A DNA stretch of 64,000 nt from Treponema rectale (GCF_014202035.1 NZ_JACHFR010000001.1:496001-560000); one strand, 5' to 3'; shown: positions 24,232 through 33,456, numbered from the stretch's first letter. Made by a program: numbers and translations. Notes: a model not told the origin generated them from the sequence alone.

Positions 24232-26589
24232 ATGGTAATCGCCATCGACGGACCGGCAGGAACCGGTAAAAGTACAGTTGCCCACAGGGTAGCTGAGGAT
24301 TTAGGAATTGTTTATCTGAACAGTGGAAGTTTTTATCGTGCCCTTACGCTCGCACTTCTTGATGCAGGGGTAAATATTGATGATTCTGAAGCTGTAGTTG
24401 CTTTTGCTAAAAAACAGAAGCTTGATTATGTGAATGCCCGCCTTATTCTTAACGGAAAGGATGTGGACGACCTTCTTCATCAGGATAAGGTTGATGCAAA
24501 TGTTTCAAAAGTTTCTGCTGTTGTAGAACTCCGTCACATGGTGAATGAACGCATGAGGCAGATTGTAAAGTCCCTCAGCATTATCTGTGAAGGCCGTGAC
24601 ATGACTACGGTGGTTTTTCCTGATGCGGAATATAAGTTTTATCTTGATGCCAGCATTGATGTTCAGGCACAGCGCCGCTTTGATCAGGGAGTAAGCAGTC
24701 TTACACTTGAAGAAATAAAAAATGCAATCATCGAACGGGACAAAATGGACAGAAATAAGGCAGAAGGTTCTCTTAAACAGGCACCTGATGCGGTCTATGT
24801 TGATACATCTAACTTGACCATTGATGAGGTTTGTGCAATAATCGAAAACAAAATAAAACATAAAGGGTTTGCTATGGAACAGAAGGAAGTGGTACAGAAT
24901 GTTGGAAATGGTTCCGACGACATTCACACACAATTGGAAGCATCTATCAACAAGATGGAACCTGTTGAAAATGGATCAAATGTTCAGGGTACTGTAGTTC
25001 AGGTTACTGATGACCTCGTATTCGTGGACGTAAACTGCAAGTCAGAAGGAAAGATTCCTGTATCTGAATTTGCCGGAGAATTACCGTCAGTTGGCGATGT
25101 AATTACTGTTTATCTTGTGAATCAGTTTGGAAAGTATGGTCCAGAAGTTTCAAAGATCAAGGCTGACGAAAGAAGGCTTTGGGATGAATTTAAGGTTGCA
25201 TTTGAAAAGAAAGAACCTGTAGACGGAACTATTTCTTCCGTTACTAAGGGTGGATATATGGTTAATCTTGGAGGTGGAATCAGTGCATTCCTTCCAATTA
25301 GCCAGGCAGACAGCCAGAAAGTAGAAAAAGAAGAAAAACTTGTAGGTCTTAAAGGTAAGTTCTATGTTGAACGCCTTTATTCAAACGGCAAGCGCAATGT
25401 TGTTGTTAATCGCCGCAAGTATCTTGAAGAACAGATGAACGTTAACCGTGAAAAGTTCTTTAACGAAGTAAAAATCGGTGATACTGTAAAAGGTGTCGTA
25501 AAATCGTTCACAAGCTTCGGTGCTTTCATTGATCTTGGTGGTTTTGACGGTCTTCTCCACATTAATGATATGTCTTGGGGTCATGTTACCCGTCCTAAGG
25601 ATTTTGTAAAGAAAGGTCAGGAAATTGAACTTAAGGTTATTCGTCTTGATCAGGAAGGAAAGAGAATTAATCTTTCTCTCAAGCATTTCACTGAAGATCC
25701 TTGGATGCACTTCGAGGAAAAGTATCATGTTAATGATATCGTAAAGGGAAAAGTAACAAAGCTTACTGATTTCGGTGCATTCATTGAACTTGAAGAAGGA
25801 ATTGAAGGTCTTGCACATATCTCTGAATTCAGCTGGACTAAGAAAATTAATAAGCCTTCTGACATGGTAAAAGAAGGGGACGAAGTTGAATGCATGGTAT
25901 TGGGTTATGATATCCAGGCCGGCCGTGTTTCAATTGGTCTTAAGCAGGTTACTGCAAATCCTTGGGATACAATTTCAGAAAAGTATCCTGTTGGAACAAA
26001 AGTAAACGGTAAAGTTGTTAAGATTACAAACAGCGGTGCATTCGTTCAGCTTGAAGAGGGAATTGATGCCTTCCTTGCCGGTGAAGATCTTTCATGGACA
26101 AAGAAAGTTAAGCATCCTGGCAGTGAAATCAAAGTTGACCAGCAGCTGGATGTTGTTGTAATTGAATGTGATCCTGAAAATCACAGAATCCGTGTTGGTG
26201 TAAAACAGCTTACTGACAATCCTTGGATTGCTTTTGCAGAAGAAAATAAAGTTGGAAGTACACTTGAAGGTGAAGTAACTTCTATTACTGAATTTGGTAT
26301 TTTCGTAAAAGCTCCTTGTGGAATTGAAGGTCTTGTAAATAAAGTAAACCTTTGTGAAGATCGTGAAACTCCATACGAAGAAGCTGTTAAAAAGTATAAC
26401 GTTGGCGACAAGGTAAATGTTTACGTTGTTTCTGTTGATGTTGAACGCGAGAAGGTAGGCTTCTCTGTAAGAGAATATAAGAAGGCTCAGGCTCGTGCTG
26501 AAATTTCTCAGTACATGTCATCAAACAATGATGATGATGGAGCTTATACTATCGGTGACAGTTTGAAAGATCAGTCAGAAGATAAATAA
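24232..26589 (+). CDS. cmk-rpsA: Cytidylate kinase-ribosomal protein S1 fusion
   Basis: A single 785-residue reading frame. Residues 1-214 are a complete cytidylate kinase: P-loop AIDGPAGTGKSTVA, LNSGSFYRALTL, CEGRDMTTVVFP and a helical end NLTIDEVCAIIENKIK. Six S1 RNA-binding domains follow (about 250-310, 328-395, 413-485, 498-570, 583-655, 670-735). Repeats 3-5 are the most conserved, for example GVVKSFTSFGAFIDLGG. In many bacteria the two are adjacent separate genes; this fusion is known in treponemes. At the junction, AAAGGG and an in-frame ATG at 24874 could give a separate S1 protein. AGGAG precedes the first start. Confidence 0.95.
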   Translation: MVIAIDGPAGTGKSTVAHRVAEDLGIVYLNSGSFYRALTLALLDAGVNIDDSEAVVAFAKKQKLDYVNARLILNGKDVDDLLHQDKVDANVSKVSAVVELRHMVNERMRQIVKSLSIICEGRDMTTVVFPDAEYKFYLDASIDVQAQRRFDQGVSSLTLEEIKNAIIERDKMDRNKAEGSLKQAPDAVYVDTSNLTIDEVCAIIENKIKHKGFAMEQKEVVQNVGNGSDDIHTQLEASINKMEPVENGSNVQGTVVQVTDDLVFVDVNCKSEGKIPVSEFAGELPSVGDVITVYLVNQFGKYGPEVSKIKADERRLWDEFKVAFEKKEPVDGTISSVTKGGYMVNLGGGISAFLPISQADSQKVEKEEKLVGLKGKFYVERLYSNGKRNVVVNRRKYLEEQMNVNREKFFNEVKIGDTVKGVVKSFTSFGAFIDLGGFDGLLHINDMSWGHVTRPKDFVKKGQEIELKVIRLDQEGKRINLSLKHFTEDPWMHFEEKYHVNDIVKGKVTKLTDFGAFIELEEGIEGLAHISEFSWTKKINKPSDMVKEGDEVECMVLGYDIQAGRVSIGLKQVTANPWDTISEKYPVGTKVNGKVVKITNSGAFVQLEEGIDAFLAGEDLSWTKKVKHPGSEIKVDQQLDVVVIECDPENHRIRVGVKQLTDNPWIAFAEENKVGSTLEGEVTSITEFGIFVKAPCGIEGLVNKVNLCEDRETPYEEAVKKYNVGDKVNVYVVSVDVEREKVGFSVREYKKAQARAEISQYMSSNNDDDGAYTIGDSLKDQSEDK
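24862..24876 (+). promoter_or_regulatory. rpsA: Internal ribosome-binding site and start for S1
   Basis: AAAGGG (24862-24867), 6 nt of spacing and ATG (24874) lie exactly where the kinase homology ends and the S1 homology begins. The junction residues are KGF then MEQKE. The ancestral start of rpsA seems to be retained inside the fused frame. Confidence 0.55.
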
Positions 26590-26609
26590 GAGCCTTAAGT
26601 GTATCGTAG

Positions 26610-28151
26610 ATGAGTGATTTAGAAGTAAATTTTATTGACAGATTAAAGACACTCATTTACGCAAATACCAGAATATCAGCTTCATATGAAAGTCCGAGGA
26701 AACTCCTTAGCGTAATCCTTGAGTCTGTAAAGACCGTGCTTTCGTGTGAAGCTGCTTCTGTTTTAACCGTAAACCAGGAAGATGGAAGTCTTACTTTTGA
26801 TGATGTTCTTGGTCCTAAAGGTGCAGAAGTAAAAAAAATTCATGTCGAAAAAGAAAGCATTGCCGGCTGGGTTGCAGAACATATGGAACCTCAGATTGTA
26901 AACAGTGCTATCGATGATGAACGTTTTAATCCTTACGTTCAGAATTCCACAAATTACATAACTAGAAATATGATGGCTTATCCTGTCGTTGTAAACGGAC
27001 GGAGTGTTGCCGTCATAGAGGTTCTAAATAAATCAGATAACCAGGATTTTACACAGGAAGATCTGGATGTTCTTGAGCTTATAGGAATGCAGGCTTCTGT
27101 TGCATATAGAAATCTTTCTGACTATCGTGGAAAGATGGATCAGATTGATCAGATGCAGCATTCATTTAAGAATGGTACGGAGTATCATTCTTTTGTTGCC
27201 AAAAGTCCTGCCGTTCTTGACATACTTAAGGTTCTTGATTCTGTTGCAAAAATGAATTCTTCCGTTCTTATTGTTGGTGAAAGTGGAGTTGGAAAGGAAC
27301 TTTTTGCAGAGCAGGTTCACCTTCGCAGTGACCGTAAGGATATGCCTTTTGTTCGTGTAAACTGTGGAGCTCTTTCTCCGACACTTCTGGAGAGTGAACT
27401 CTTTGGTCATGTAAAAGGTGCTTTTACGGATGCCGTAAGCAATCATATGGGACGTTTTGAAGCTGCAGACGGTGGAACTATATTTCTTGATGAAATTGGT
27501 GAACTTCCCCTGGATCTTCAGGTAAAGCTTCTTCGCGTACTTCAGGAGAGAAAGTTTGAGCGGGTAGGTTCCAGTGAGACAATCAGCGTCAATGTAAGGG
27601 TTATTGCTGCAACAAACCGTAATCTTGAAGAAATGGTGGAAAACGGTTCATTTAGAAGTGATTTGTATTTCCGTCTGAATGTAGTTCCTATTAACGTTCC
27701 TCCGCTGCGTGACAGAAAAGAGGATTTAGAGGTTTTAAGCCAGCACTTTCTTGAAAAATTCAGGATGGAAGCCGGAAAGGATTTTAAGGGCTTTTCAGAA
27801 GCAGCTATGGAGGCTATAAATTCATATTACTGGCCGGGTAATATCCGCGAACTGGAAAATGCTGTAGAAAGGGCCTGCATTTTAGGAACGCCTCCGTATA
27901 TTGAACCTTCTGACCTTCATCTTCCAACAGGTCTGGACAGGCATGAGACTCAGGAAAGTTCATGTGGAACTTCAGTTCTTTTTGATTCCGGACTTGAATT
28001 AAAAGATGCCGTAAATGAATTTAAGAAAGAATATATAACCAAAGTTTTAATAAAATCCAACTGGAATCAGACGGAAGCAGCCAGAAGGCTTGGAATTCAG
28101 AGAACATATGTTTCCCGTCTTCTGAATGAGCTTGATATAAAGCGTGTCTGA
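26610..28151 (+). CDS. GAF-AAA+-Fis sigma-54-dependent activator
   Basis: 513 residues. An N-terminal GAF sensor domain (about 30-165) leads to an AAA+ domain (about 195-420) with Walker A GESGVGKE, Walker B GTIFLDEIGELP and the R-finger region FRSDLYFRLNVVP. A Fis-type HTH (about 485-511, WNQTEAARRLGIQRTYVSRLL) ends the protein. The sigma-54 contact loop is GAFTDA rather than GAFTGA. It resembles NifA/NorR-type activators. No receiver domain is present, so the GAF domain rather than phosphorylation is the likely input. Its targets are unknown; no clear -24/-12 promoter is seen nearby. No Shine-Dalgarno precedes its ATG, which lies 20 nt after cmk-rpsA. Confidence 0.9.
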   Translation: MSDLEVNFIDRLKTLIYANTRISASYESPRKLLSVILESVKTVLSCEAASVLTVNQEDGSLTFDDVLGPKGAEVKKIHVEKESIAGWVAEHMEPQIVNSAIDDERFNPYVQNSTNYITRNMMAYPVVVNGRSVAVIEVLNKSDNQDFTQEDLDVLELIGMQASVAYRNLSDYRGKMDQIDQMQHSFKNGTEYHSFVAKSPAVLDILKVLDSVAKMNSSVLIVGESGVGKELFAEQVHLRSDRKDMPFVRVNCGALSPTLLESELFGHVKGAFTDAVSNHMGRFEAADGGTIFLDEIGELPLDLQVKLLRVLQERKFERVGSSETISVNVRVIAATNRNLEEMVENGSFRSDLYFRLNVVPINVPPLRDRKEDLEVLSQHFLEKFRMEAGKDFKGFSEAAMEAINSYYWPGNIRELENAVERACILGTPPYIEPSDLHLPTGLDRHETQESSCGTSVLFDSGLELKDAVNEFKKEYITKVLIKSNWNQTEAARRLGIQRTYVSRLLNELDIKRV

Positions 28152-28172
28152 ACGGTGCCATAAGTTTAGGTT

Positions 28173-28201
28173 TTGACAAATATCTATATTTGATATATAG
28201 T
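28173..28201 (+). promoter_or_regulatory. Strong predicted sigma-70 promoter
   Basis: Consensus TTGACA, a 17-bp spacer and TATAGT, followed by a leader of about 23 nt containing GGAG for the gene at 28231. Confidence 0.85.
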
Positions 28202-28230
28202 ACGTTTCTAAATATATATTGGAGAAAAAA

Positions 28231-29016
28231 ATGTCTGAAACAGTTCTTACTCTTAAGAAGTCAAACAAAGAAAATACAGGGGATTCTGCTCAGAAGGTAG
28301 AGTCATTCATTTCAAAATACCGCAAGATTATACTTGTTTCCTTTGCGGCTGTAGTTGTTGCTGCCGTAGCTGTATGTACAGTTGTTCTGTTAAGGAATAA
28401 GGAAAAGAATGATGCCCTTGCAGCAATTTATTCTGTAGAAACATCTTATATCGAGGATGTTGCTGCTGTTGAATCAAAATATACAGTTAAGGAAGAAGCT
28501 TCAGAGGATGAAGGAGAACCGGCTGTAAAAGAACTTACAGAAGAAGAGAAAGCTGCAAAAAGTGATGAACTTGCTGCTGCCGCTGCAAAAGCTATCGAGG
28601 CACTTGGTTCATATGTATCTGAATCTGGTGTAGTAGGCGTACGCGCAAATCTTCTTGCTGCAGAAATTCATTATGCTGCTAAGGATTATCTTAGTGCTCA
28701 GGACTGTTATCTTGCTGCTGCAGAAAAAGACGTTAAGGCATATACATATCCTGCCTGCTATTCAAATGCCGGATCCTGCGCCCTTGAACTTGGAAAATAT
28801 GCAGATGCTGCTTCTTATTTTGAAAAAGCTTCATCTGTGAAGGGATATATTCTTGCATCTCATGATATGTTCCGCTTTGCAATGGCTAAGGAACTTTCAG
28901 AAGATTATTCAGGTGCAGTGAAAGTTTATCAGGAAGTTGTTGATAAGTATGATGATGAATGGGCAAATCTTGCACAGTCAAGCATTATCAGGCTTTCTGT
29001 AAACGGAAAGAATTAA
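28231..29016 (+). CDS. Single-pass membrane TPR protein, YfgM-like
   Basis: 261 residues from the ATG at 28231, which has GGAGAAAAAA in front; an earlier in-frame TTG contains that site and is rejected. A short cytoplasmic N-terminus is followed by a transmembrane helix (about 30-52, IILVSFAAVVVAAVAVCTVVLL). A large Ala/Glu-rich region with TPR-type repeats follows (LAAEIHYAAKDYLSAQDCYLAAAEK, YADAASYFEKASSVKG). This resembles YfgM-type periplasmic TPR proteins that assist the Sec translocon; that resemblance is inference from topology. It is probably abundant, given its near-consensus promoter. Confidence 0.65.
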   Translation: MSETVLTLKKSNKENTGDSAQKVESFISKYRKIILVSFAAVVVAAVAVCTVVLLRNKEKNDALAAIYSVETSYIEDVAAVESKYTVKEEASEDEGEPAVKELTEEEKAAKSDELAAAAAKAIEALGSYVSESGVVGVRANLLAAEIHYAAKDYLSAQDCYLAAAEKDVKAYTYPACYSNAGSCALELGKYADAASYFEKASSVKGYILASHDMFRFAMAKELSEDYSGAVKVYQEVVDKYDDEWANLAQSSIIRLSVNGKN

Positions 29017-29050
29017 GTTAAATACAATATTTATATTTTAAGATAGCTCC

Positions 29051-29866
29051 ATGAAAAGAAGTGTAGGCGTTTATTTAATCAGAGTTTTGCTTGTACTTTT
29101 TGGAATGGGGCTCTTTTTTTTCTCTTCCTGTGGTCTTGAAACTTATTATTATCTTGATCCGCCGAATGTAGAGCATGAGCCTATTTACTCATCTTCAGAT
29201 CCGCTGCAGTTTTATTTTTCTTTCAGAACTAAGGAAGATGGTGACAATAATACGGATCAGGGAACCTTTAAGTTTTTAGGAACTTATATTTATTACAAGA
29301 TTTATAATAGTTATACGGAAATGAAAACCCGGGAAGATGCTGTATCTACCCTTAACAGCAGTACTAATTATACAGCAGCAGCGGATAAGATTATTTCTTC
29401 CTACGAGTATCAGGTTTTAGGCTTCAGTGCCGTAAGTTATGATCCTGATCCTACCATTGAAAGTTCCGGTTCAAGCCGTTATGTATACATCCGTCTTAAT
29501 GATTATGGTGATGAAGAAGCTTATAAAGCCTCAATATGTGTCGGCAGCGAGCTCCTTTCTTCATATGACAGCAATTATGCCGTCAAGCTTGCAGATGGAA
29601 CTGTTGTTGTTCCGAAGCGTAAAGATGGTGCAAATGTAAAGCACGGGTTTAATTTTAATTCTGCGGATTCCTCTTCTGATGAAAATCCTGTTCCTGTGTC
29701 AGGTGATCCTGATGTTTATTTAAATACATCTGCTTCAAGTGAGGGAACCTGGTATGTTGATATGTACGCCATTTCTGTAGGTCAGGATGAATCTCTCAGT
29801 AAGTCTTACAGTCAGGTTGCTTTTTTAGGTTCTGTTGCCATATATGAAAGTGATTATGAAGACTAA
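29051..29866 (+). CDS. Lipoprotein of unknown function
   Basis: 271 residues. The signal peptide ends FFFSSC, a lipobox. The mature part has no recognised domain. It contains Tyr/Ser/Asp-rich beta-type segments with many NNT and SSS runs. It follows the YfgM-like protein by 34 nt. TAAGAT lies 6 nt before its ATG with no clear Shine-Dalgarno, so either a leaderless start or co-transcription with weak re-initiation is possible. It is probably an outer-membrane or periplasmic lipoprotein. Confidence 0.6.
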   Translation: MKRSVGVYLIRVLLVLFGMGLFFFSSCGLETYYYLDPPNVEHEPIYSSSDPLQFYFSFRTKEDGDNNTDQGTFKFLGTYIYYKIYNSYTEMKTREDAVSTLNSSTNYTAAADKIISSYEYQVLGFSAVSYDPDPTIESSGSSRYVYIRLNDYGDEEAYKASICVGSELLSSYDSNYAVKLADGTVVVPKRKDGANVKHGFNFNSADSSSDENPVPVSGDPDVYLNTSASSEGTWYVDMYAISVGQDESLSKSYSQVAFLGSVAIYESDYED

Positions 29867-29892
29867 CTCTGGTAAATTTTTTCAGACACCTA

Positions 29893-29921
29893 TTGAAACA
29901 AAAATTACTTTGTAGTAATAT
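29893..29921 (+). promoter_or_regulatory. Predicted tRNA-Arg promoter
   Basis: TTGAAA, a 17-bp spacer and TAATAT, ending 9 nt before the mature 5' end of the tRNA. Confidence 0.7.
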
Positions 29922-29930
29922 CTTTGCCAT

Positions 29931-30005
29931 GGCACTTTAGCTCAGCTGGATTAGAGCATCTGCCTTCTAAGCAGAGGGTCGCCTGTTCGAGCCAGGCAAG
30001 TGTCA
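29931..30005 (+). tRNA. tRNA-Arg (anticodon TCT)
   Basis: Cloverleaf folds by eye: acceptor GGCACTT/AAGTGTC, D-arm GCTC-AGCTGGATTA-GAGC, anticodon arm TCTGC-CTTCTAA-GCAGA with TCT at the tip, and T-arm GCCTG-TTCGAGC-CAGGC. The discriminator is A. No CCA is encoded. It reads AGA and AGG arginine codons. Confidence 0.95.
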
Positions 30006-30007
30006 TT

Positions 30008-30049
30008 GATCTAAGTCTTTATTATGTAAAGATTTAGATCTTTTTTTTT
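30008..30049 (+). terminator. Intrinsic terminator after tRNA-Arg
   Basis: GATCTAAGTCTTTA and TAAAGATTTAGATC form a 14-bp stem with one wobble, followed by nine T residues. Confidence 0.92.
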
Positions 30050-30103
30050 GTTCTTTGTAAAAACATGCTGCAAATATGTAACGGCAGTGTTATTCGTATT
30101 GTA

Positions 30104-30132
30104 TTGAGTAATGTTTTTTTTATGTTTATAAT
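30104..30132 (+). promoter_or_regulatory. Predicted promoter of rlmI-miaA
   Basis: TTGAGT, a 17-bp spacer and consensus TATAAT; the leader of about 40 nt carries CGGAG before the ATG at 30180. The stretch between the tRNA terminator and this promoter holds nothing recognisable. Confidence 0.8.
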
Positions 30133-30179
30133 GCATTTCCTGTGGTGTAAAATCAGCCTTTAAGTATTCGGAGAATTAT

Positions 30180-31433
30180 ATGAACGATGTAACTCGTGTT
30201 TTTTTAAATCCAAAAGAGGATCTGGAAATTTCTCAGGGGTTTCCCTGGGTATATGATAATGAAATAAATTCTGTAAAATTTTATGATAAGAATTCGAAAT
30301 CAGTAAAAACATCTTCCCTGAAGGATTGTTTGGTAAAGGACGGAGATGTAGTGGAAGTTTATGCTGCTGCCGGAGGGTTTCTTGGTACCGGTGTGATCAA
30401 CCGTACATCAAAGATAACTGTAAGGATGATAGGCAGTGAACACGCCGACAGAATTTTAGAAAATCCGGCTGCCTACTGGAAAAATGTCGTTTTGAATGCC
30501 CTTAATATTCGCCGCGTTAATTTTTCTGAAACTGACAGCTATCGCCTCATTTTTGGAGAAGCTGATTTTATTCCGGGATTTATAGTTGAAAGGTTTTATT
30601 CTGATGGAAAGGTTTATCTTGTAGTTCAGTTCCTTGCCCTTGCCTGTGAAGTCTTTAGAAAAGAACTGCTTGATGCCCTGGAAGAGACTGTAAAGCCCTA
30701 TGCGGTTTATGAGCGCAGTGATGCCTCAATCAGGGAAAAAGAAGGCCTTGAAGAGCGTGCCGGATGGATTGGCAGGACCGGAAGTGAAGTAATAAAAATC
30801 GAGGAAAATGGAATTTTTCTTGAAGTTGATATTGCCAGAGGCCAGAAGACCGGGTATTTTCTTGATCAGAAATTCAATAGAAGAGAAGCTGCCCGTTACT
30901 GTAAAGGAAAAAAGGTTCTGGATACTTTTACCCATACAGGAGCTTTCGGATTAAATGCATATAAAGCCGGAGCAAGGGAAGTAATCAGCGTTGATATTTC
31001 TCAGGAAGCTGTTGATATGGTTAATCGAAATATAACCATTAACGGCGCTCAGGAAAAGATGAAAGCAGTTTGTGCTGATGTATTTGATCTGTTGAAAAAA
31101 TATGAAGCAGATGGAGAAAAATTCGATGTAATAATTCTTGATCCTCCTGCATTTACAAAAAGTGCAAAACTCATTCAGAAAGCATATGGCGGCTATAAAG
31201 AAATAAATCTTCGTGCCATGAGGCTTTTAAATGAAGGTGGAATCCTTATTACCTGTTCATGTTCTCATTATTTTGATGAGAATAATTTTTATTCAATGGT
31301 CATGCATGCAGCAAAGGACAGTCATAAGAAGGTTCAGATTCTGCAGAAACGGGGAGCAGCTCCTGATCATCCTGTTCTTTCCGGTTATCCAAAAAGTGAA
31401 TATTTAAAATGTGCAATATGCAGAGTCCTGTAA
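30180..31433 (+). CDS. rlmI: Class I rRNA methyltransferase, RlmI family
   Basis: 417 residues. An N-terminal PUA-like RNA-binding domain (about 1-80) precedes an RlmI/YccW-type core and a SAM-binding Rossmann domain. SAM motif I is VLDTFTHTGAFGLNAYKAGA near 240. The m5C or base-access motif is IILDPPAFTKSA, with SCSHYFD near the end. Family members methylate C1962 of 23S rRNA at C5; the precise target is inferred. FLDQKFNRR, typical of the family, is present. GGAG precedes the ATG. miaA overlaps by 25 nt. Confidence 0.88.
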   Translation: MNDVTRVFLNPKEDLEISQGFPWVYDNEINSVKFYDKNSKSVKTSSLKDCLVKDGDVVEVYAAAGGFLGTGVINRTSKITVRMIGSEHADRILENPAAYWKNVVLNALNIRRVNFSETDSYRLIFGEADFIPGFIVERFYSDGKVYLVVQFLALACEVFRKELLDALEETVKPYAVYERSDASIREKEGLEERAGWIGRTGSEVIKIEENGIFLEVDIARGQKTGYFLDQKFNRREAARYCKGKKVLDTFTHTGAFGLNAYKAGAREVISVDISQEAVDMVNRNITINGAQEKMKAVCADVFDLLKKYEADGEKFDVIILDPPAFTKSAKLIQKAYGGYKEINLRAMRLLNEGGILITCSCSHYFDENNFYSMVMHAAKDSHKKVQILQKRGAAPDHPVLSGYPKSEYLKCAICRVL

Positions 31434-32404
31434 ATTGTGTTGTCCTTTTAGGACCGACTGCCGTAGGAAAAACTTCTCTTGCTGTTTCTTTAGCAGATTA
31501 TTTTGACTGGGATATTATATCTGCTGACTGCCGGCAGGTTTATAAAGGACTGGATCTTGGAAGCGGAAAAGACCTTGATGAATATGTTGTTGAGAAAAAG
31601 AATCCTGACGGAAGTATAACAAAAAAAAGTATTCAGTATCACCTGATAGACGTAACTACTTTGGATACTGAGTATAATGTGTTTAATTTTCAGAGTGATT
31701 TTTATGAGCTTTTCAGAGACATTAATTCCAAAAATAAAATTGCTTTTGTTTGTGGCGGAACAGGAATGTATGTTGATTCCATAATACGGGGATATGATTT
31801 TGTACCTGTAGAGGAAAATAAAGAGCTTCGAAAGGAACTTTCTGAAAAGTCTCTGGAAGAACTTGATTCTATTTTGCTTAAATTAAAACCAAACCTTCAT
31901 AATAAAAGTGATCTTCTGATAAGGGAGAGGGTTGTAAGGGCCATAGAGATAGAAACCTTCATGAAAAGCCCTGAATGTGAAGAATTAAGAAAAAAACTTC
32001 CGAAGAGACCGGAGTTAAATGTGCTGGTAATCGGTACGACACTGGAACGTCCGGTTTTACGAAATAATATTCTTATCCGCTTAAATGAACGCATCCGTAA
32101 CGGTATGATTGATGAAGTTAAAAGACTTCATGATGAAGGATACAGTTGGGAACGGCTGGATAAACTTGGGCTGGAATACCGTTATATAAGTGACTATCTT
32201 CAGAAAAAAATTCCTACAGAAGAACAGATGACATCTTCTCTGTATCATGCAATCTGCCAGTTTGCCAAAAGACAGGAAACATGGTTCCGTGGAATGGAAA
32301 AAAAAGGCGTTACTATACACTGGCTTCCTGAAGTTACTGATAAAGAAACTCGGTTCAGTAACGCACTGGAAATACTTAAAAACTCAGGGATTCAAAAATC
32401 CTAG
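31409..32404 (+). CDS. miaA: tRNA dimethylallyltransferase
   Basis: 331 residues, adding dimethylallyl to A37 of UNN-decoding tRNAs. P-loop GPTAVGKTSLA at the N-terminus, then SADCRQVYKGLDLGSGK, the family's D-SxQ-type substrate loop. CGGTGMYVDSIIRGYDF and YSWERLDKLGLEYRY are further MiaA marks. The start inside rlmI is MCNMQSP; the second Met at 31418 is an alternative. Together with mtaB further on, the window holds two A37-modifying enzymes. Confidence 0.94.
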   Translation: MCNMQSPVNCVVLLGPTAVGKTSLAVSLADYFDWDIISADCRQVYKGLDLGSGKDLDEYVVEKKNPDGSITKKSIQYHLIDVTTLDTEYNVFNFQSDFYELFRDINSKNKIAFVCGGTGMYVDSIIRGYDFVPVEENKELRKELSEKSLEELDSILLKLKPNLHNKSDLLIRERVVRAIEIETFMKSPECEELRKKLPKRPELNVLVIGTTLERPVLRNNILIRLNERIRNGMIDEVKRLHDEGYSWERLDKLGLEYRYISDYLQKKIPTEEQMTSSLYHAICQFAKRQETWFRGMEKKGVTIHWLPEVTDKETRFSNALEILKNSGIQKS

Positions 32405-32407
32405 TTT

Positions 32408-32626
32408 TTATGCTCCGATTGCAATTTCTTCAGGATTTGCTATTTTTTCGATGTAGCCGGTCCTGAGACAGCTTTCAAATAATGCCTTCGAGATGAAGTC
32501 GTTTGTGATTTCGTTGTAACCGTCTTTGTCCCGAACGATACGTACTGCGTATCCTTCCTCTGTTTCGCGGGTGATTGTCATGTAATCAGTTGATTTGCCT
32601 ATGCTTTTTAATGTGTAACTTTCCAT
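32408..32626 (-). CDS. Small conserved-looking hypothetical protein
   Basis: 72 residues from the second ATG, which lies 7 nt after AAGGAG; the ATG 6 nt earlier leaves only one base of spacing and is rejected. Sequence begins MESYTLKSIGKSTDYMTITR. It is a compact alpha/beta small protein with no Cys, no signal peptide and no transmembrane helix. No family is recognised. It converges on miaA with 3 nt between stop codons and is divergent from tatD. Confidence 0.6.
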   Translation of the reverse strand: MESYTLKSIGKSTDYMTITRETEEGYAVRIVRDKDGYNEITNDFISKALFESCLRTGYIEKIANPEEIAIGA

Positions 32627-32676
32627 TTGCATACTCCTTAAAACATGGTACTTTTATTTTCGGAGAATAAAAAAAA

Positions 32677-33456
32677 ATGTTTAGACCTTTATTTTGTGAT
32701 GCACATTTTCATCTTATTCCTTCCATTGAGAAGCAGACTGAATTGTGGACTTCCGGTTCCTCTTTTTACGGTGTTACCTGCGCTCATAGCCCTGAAGAGT
32801 ATTTTGTACAGCATGACAGGGTTTCTTTATTAAAAAATGAAGGTTTTTGCATTTATGAAGCTTTTGGCATTCATCCCCAGAATCCTGTTCCGGAATATGC
32901 AGACTTTCTGGAAAAACTGCTGATGCAGAGAAAAATAGCTGCTGTAGGTGAGTGCGGATTCGATTTTTACGATGAATACTTTAAGAAAAACGAAATCCTT
33001 CAGAAAAAATGTTTTGAACTGTGTACTGAACTTGCTTTAAAATATGATGTTCCGGTAATTATTCATGATAGAAAAGCTCTAAATGAACTGTTTTTCTATA
33101 AGAAGGTTTTAAAAAGACTTCCTTCCTGCATTTTTCACGGCTTTGGTTTTAGTAAGAATGAAGCTTCTTCCCTTCTTTCGAATGGGATAAACGCATATTT
33201 TTCATTTGGAAAGAACCTGCTGCGAAACAGCCGTCGCAGTATTGAATGTTTGTGTTCGCTGGAACGGAAAAGGATTCTGCTGGAAACTGATGCTCCCTTT
33301 ATGACTTTAAGGGAACAGGATTTTACGCCGTTGAGTGATATAAAAAAGGTATATGACGCTGCGGCTAAATATCTTTCTCTCGAAGCTGCAGCCCTGGAAG
33401 AACTTATACTGGAAAATTTCTCTGAGGCTTATTTTCTGAGGACGTCAACAATATGA
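32677..33456 (+). CDS. TatD-family metal-dependent hydrolase
   Basis: 259 residues. Metal ligands of the TatD amidohydrolase barrel: DAHFHL at the N-terminus, AVGECGFDF, PVIIHDRKA, IFHGFGFSKNEA and LLETDAPFM near the C-terminus. TatD proteins act as 3'-5' DNA exonucleases or deoxyribonucleases in several bacteria; the substrate here is not known. An upstream GGAGAATAAAAAAA precedes the ATG. Its 3' end overlaps the convergent methyltransferase gene by 28 nt. Confidence 0.85.
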   Translation: MFRPLFCDAHFHLIPSIEKQTELWTSGSSFYGVTCAHSPEEYFVQHDRVSLLKNEGFCIYEAFGIHPQNPVPEYADFLEKLLMQRKIAAVGECGFDFYDEYFKKNEILQKKCFELCTELALKYDVPVIIHDRKALNELFFYKKVLKRLPSCIFHGFGFSKNEASSLLSNGINAYFSFGKNLLRNSRRSIECLCSLERKRILLETDAPFMTLREQDFTPLSDIKKVYDAAAKYLSLEAAALEELILENFSEAYFLRTSTI

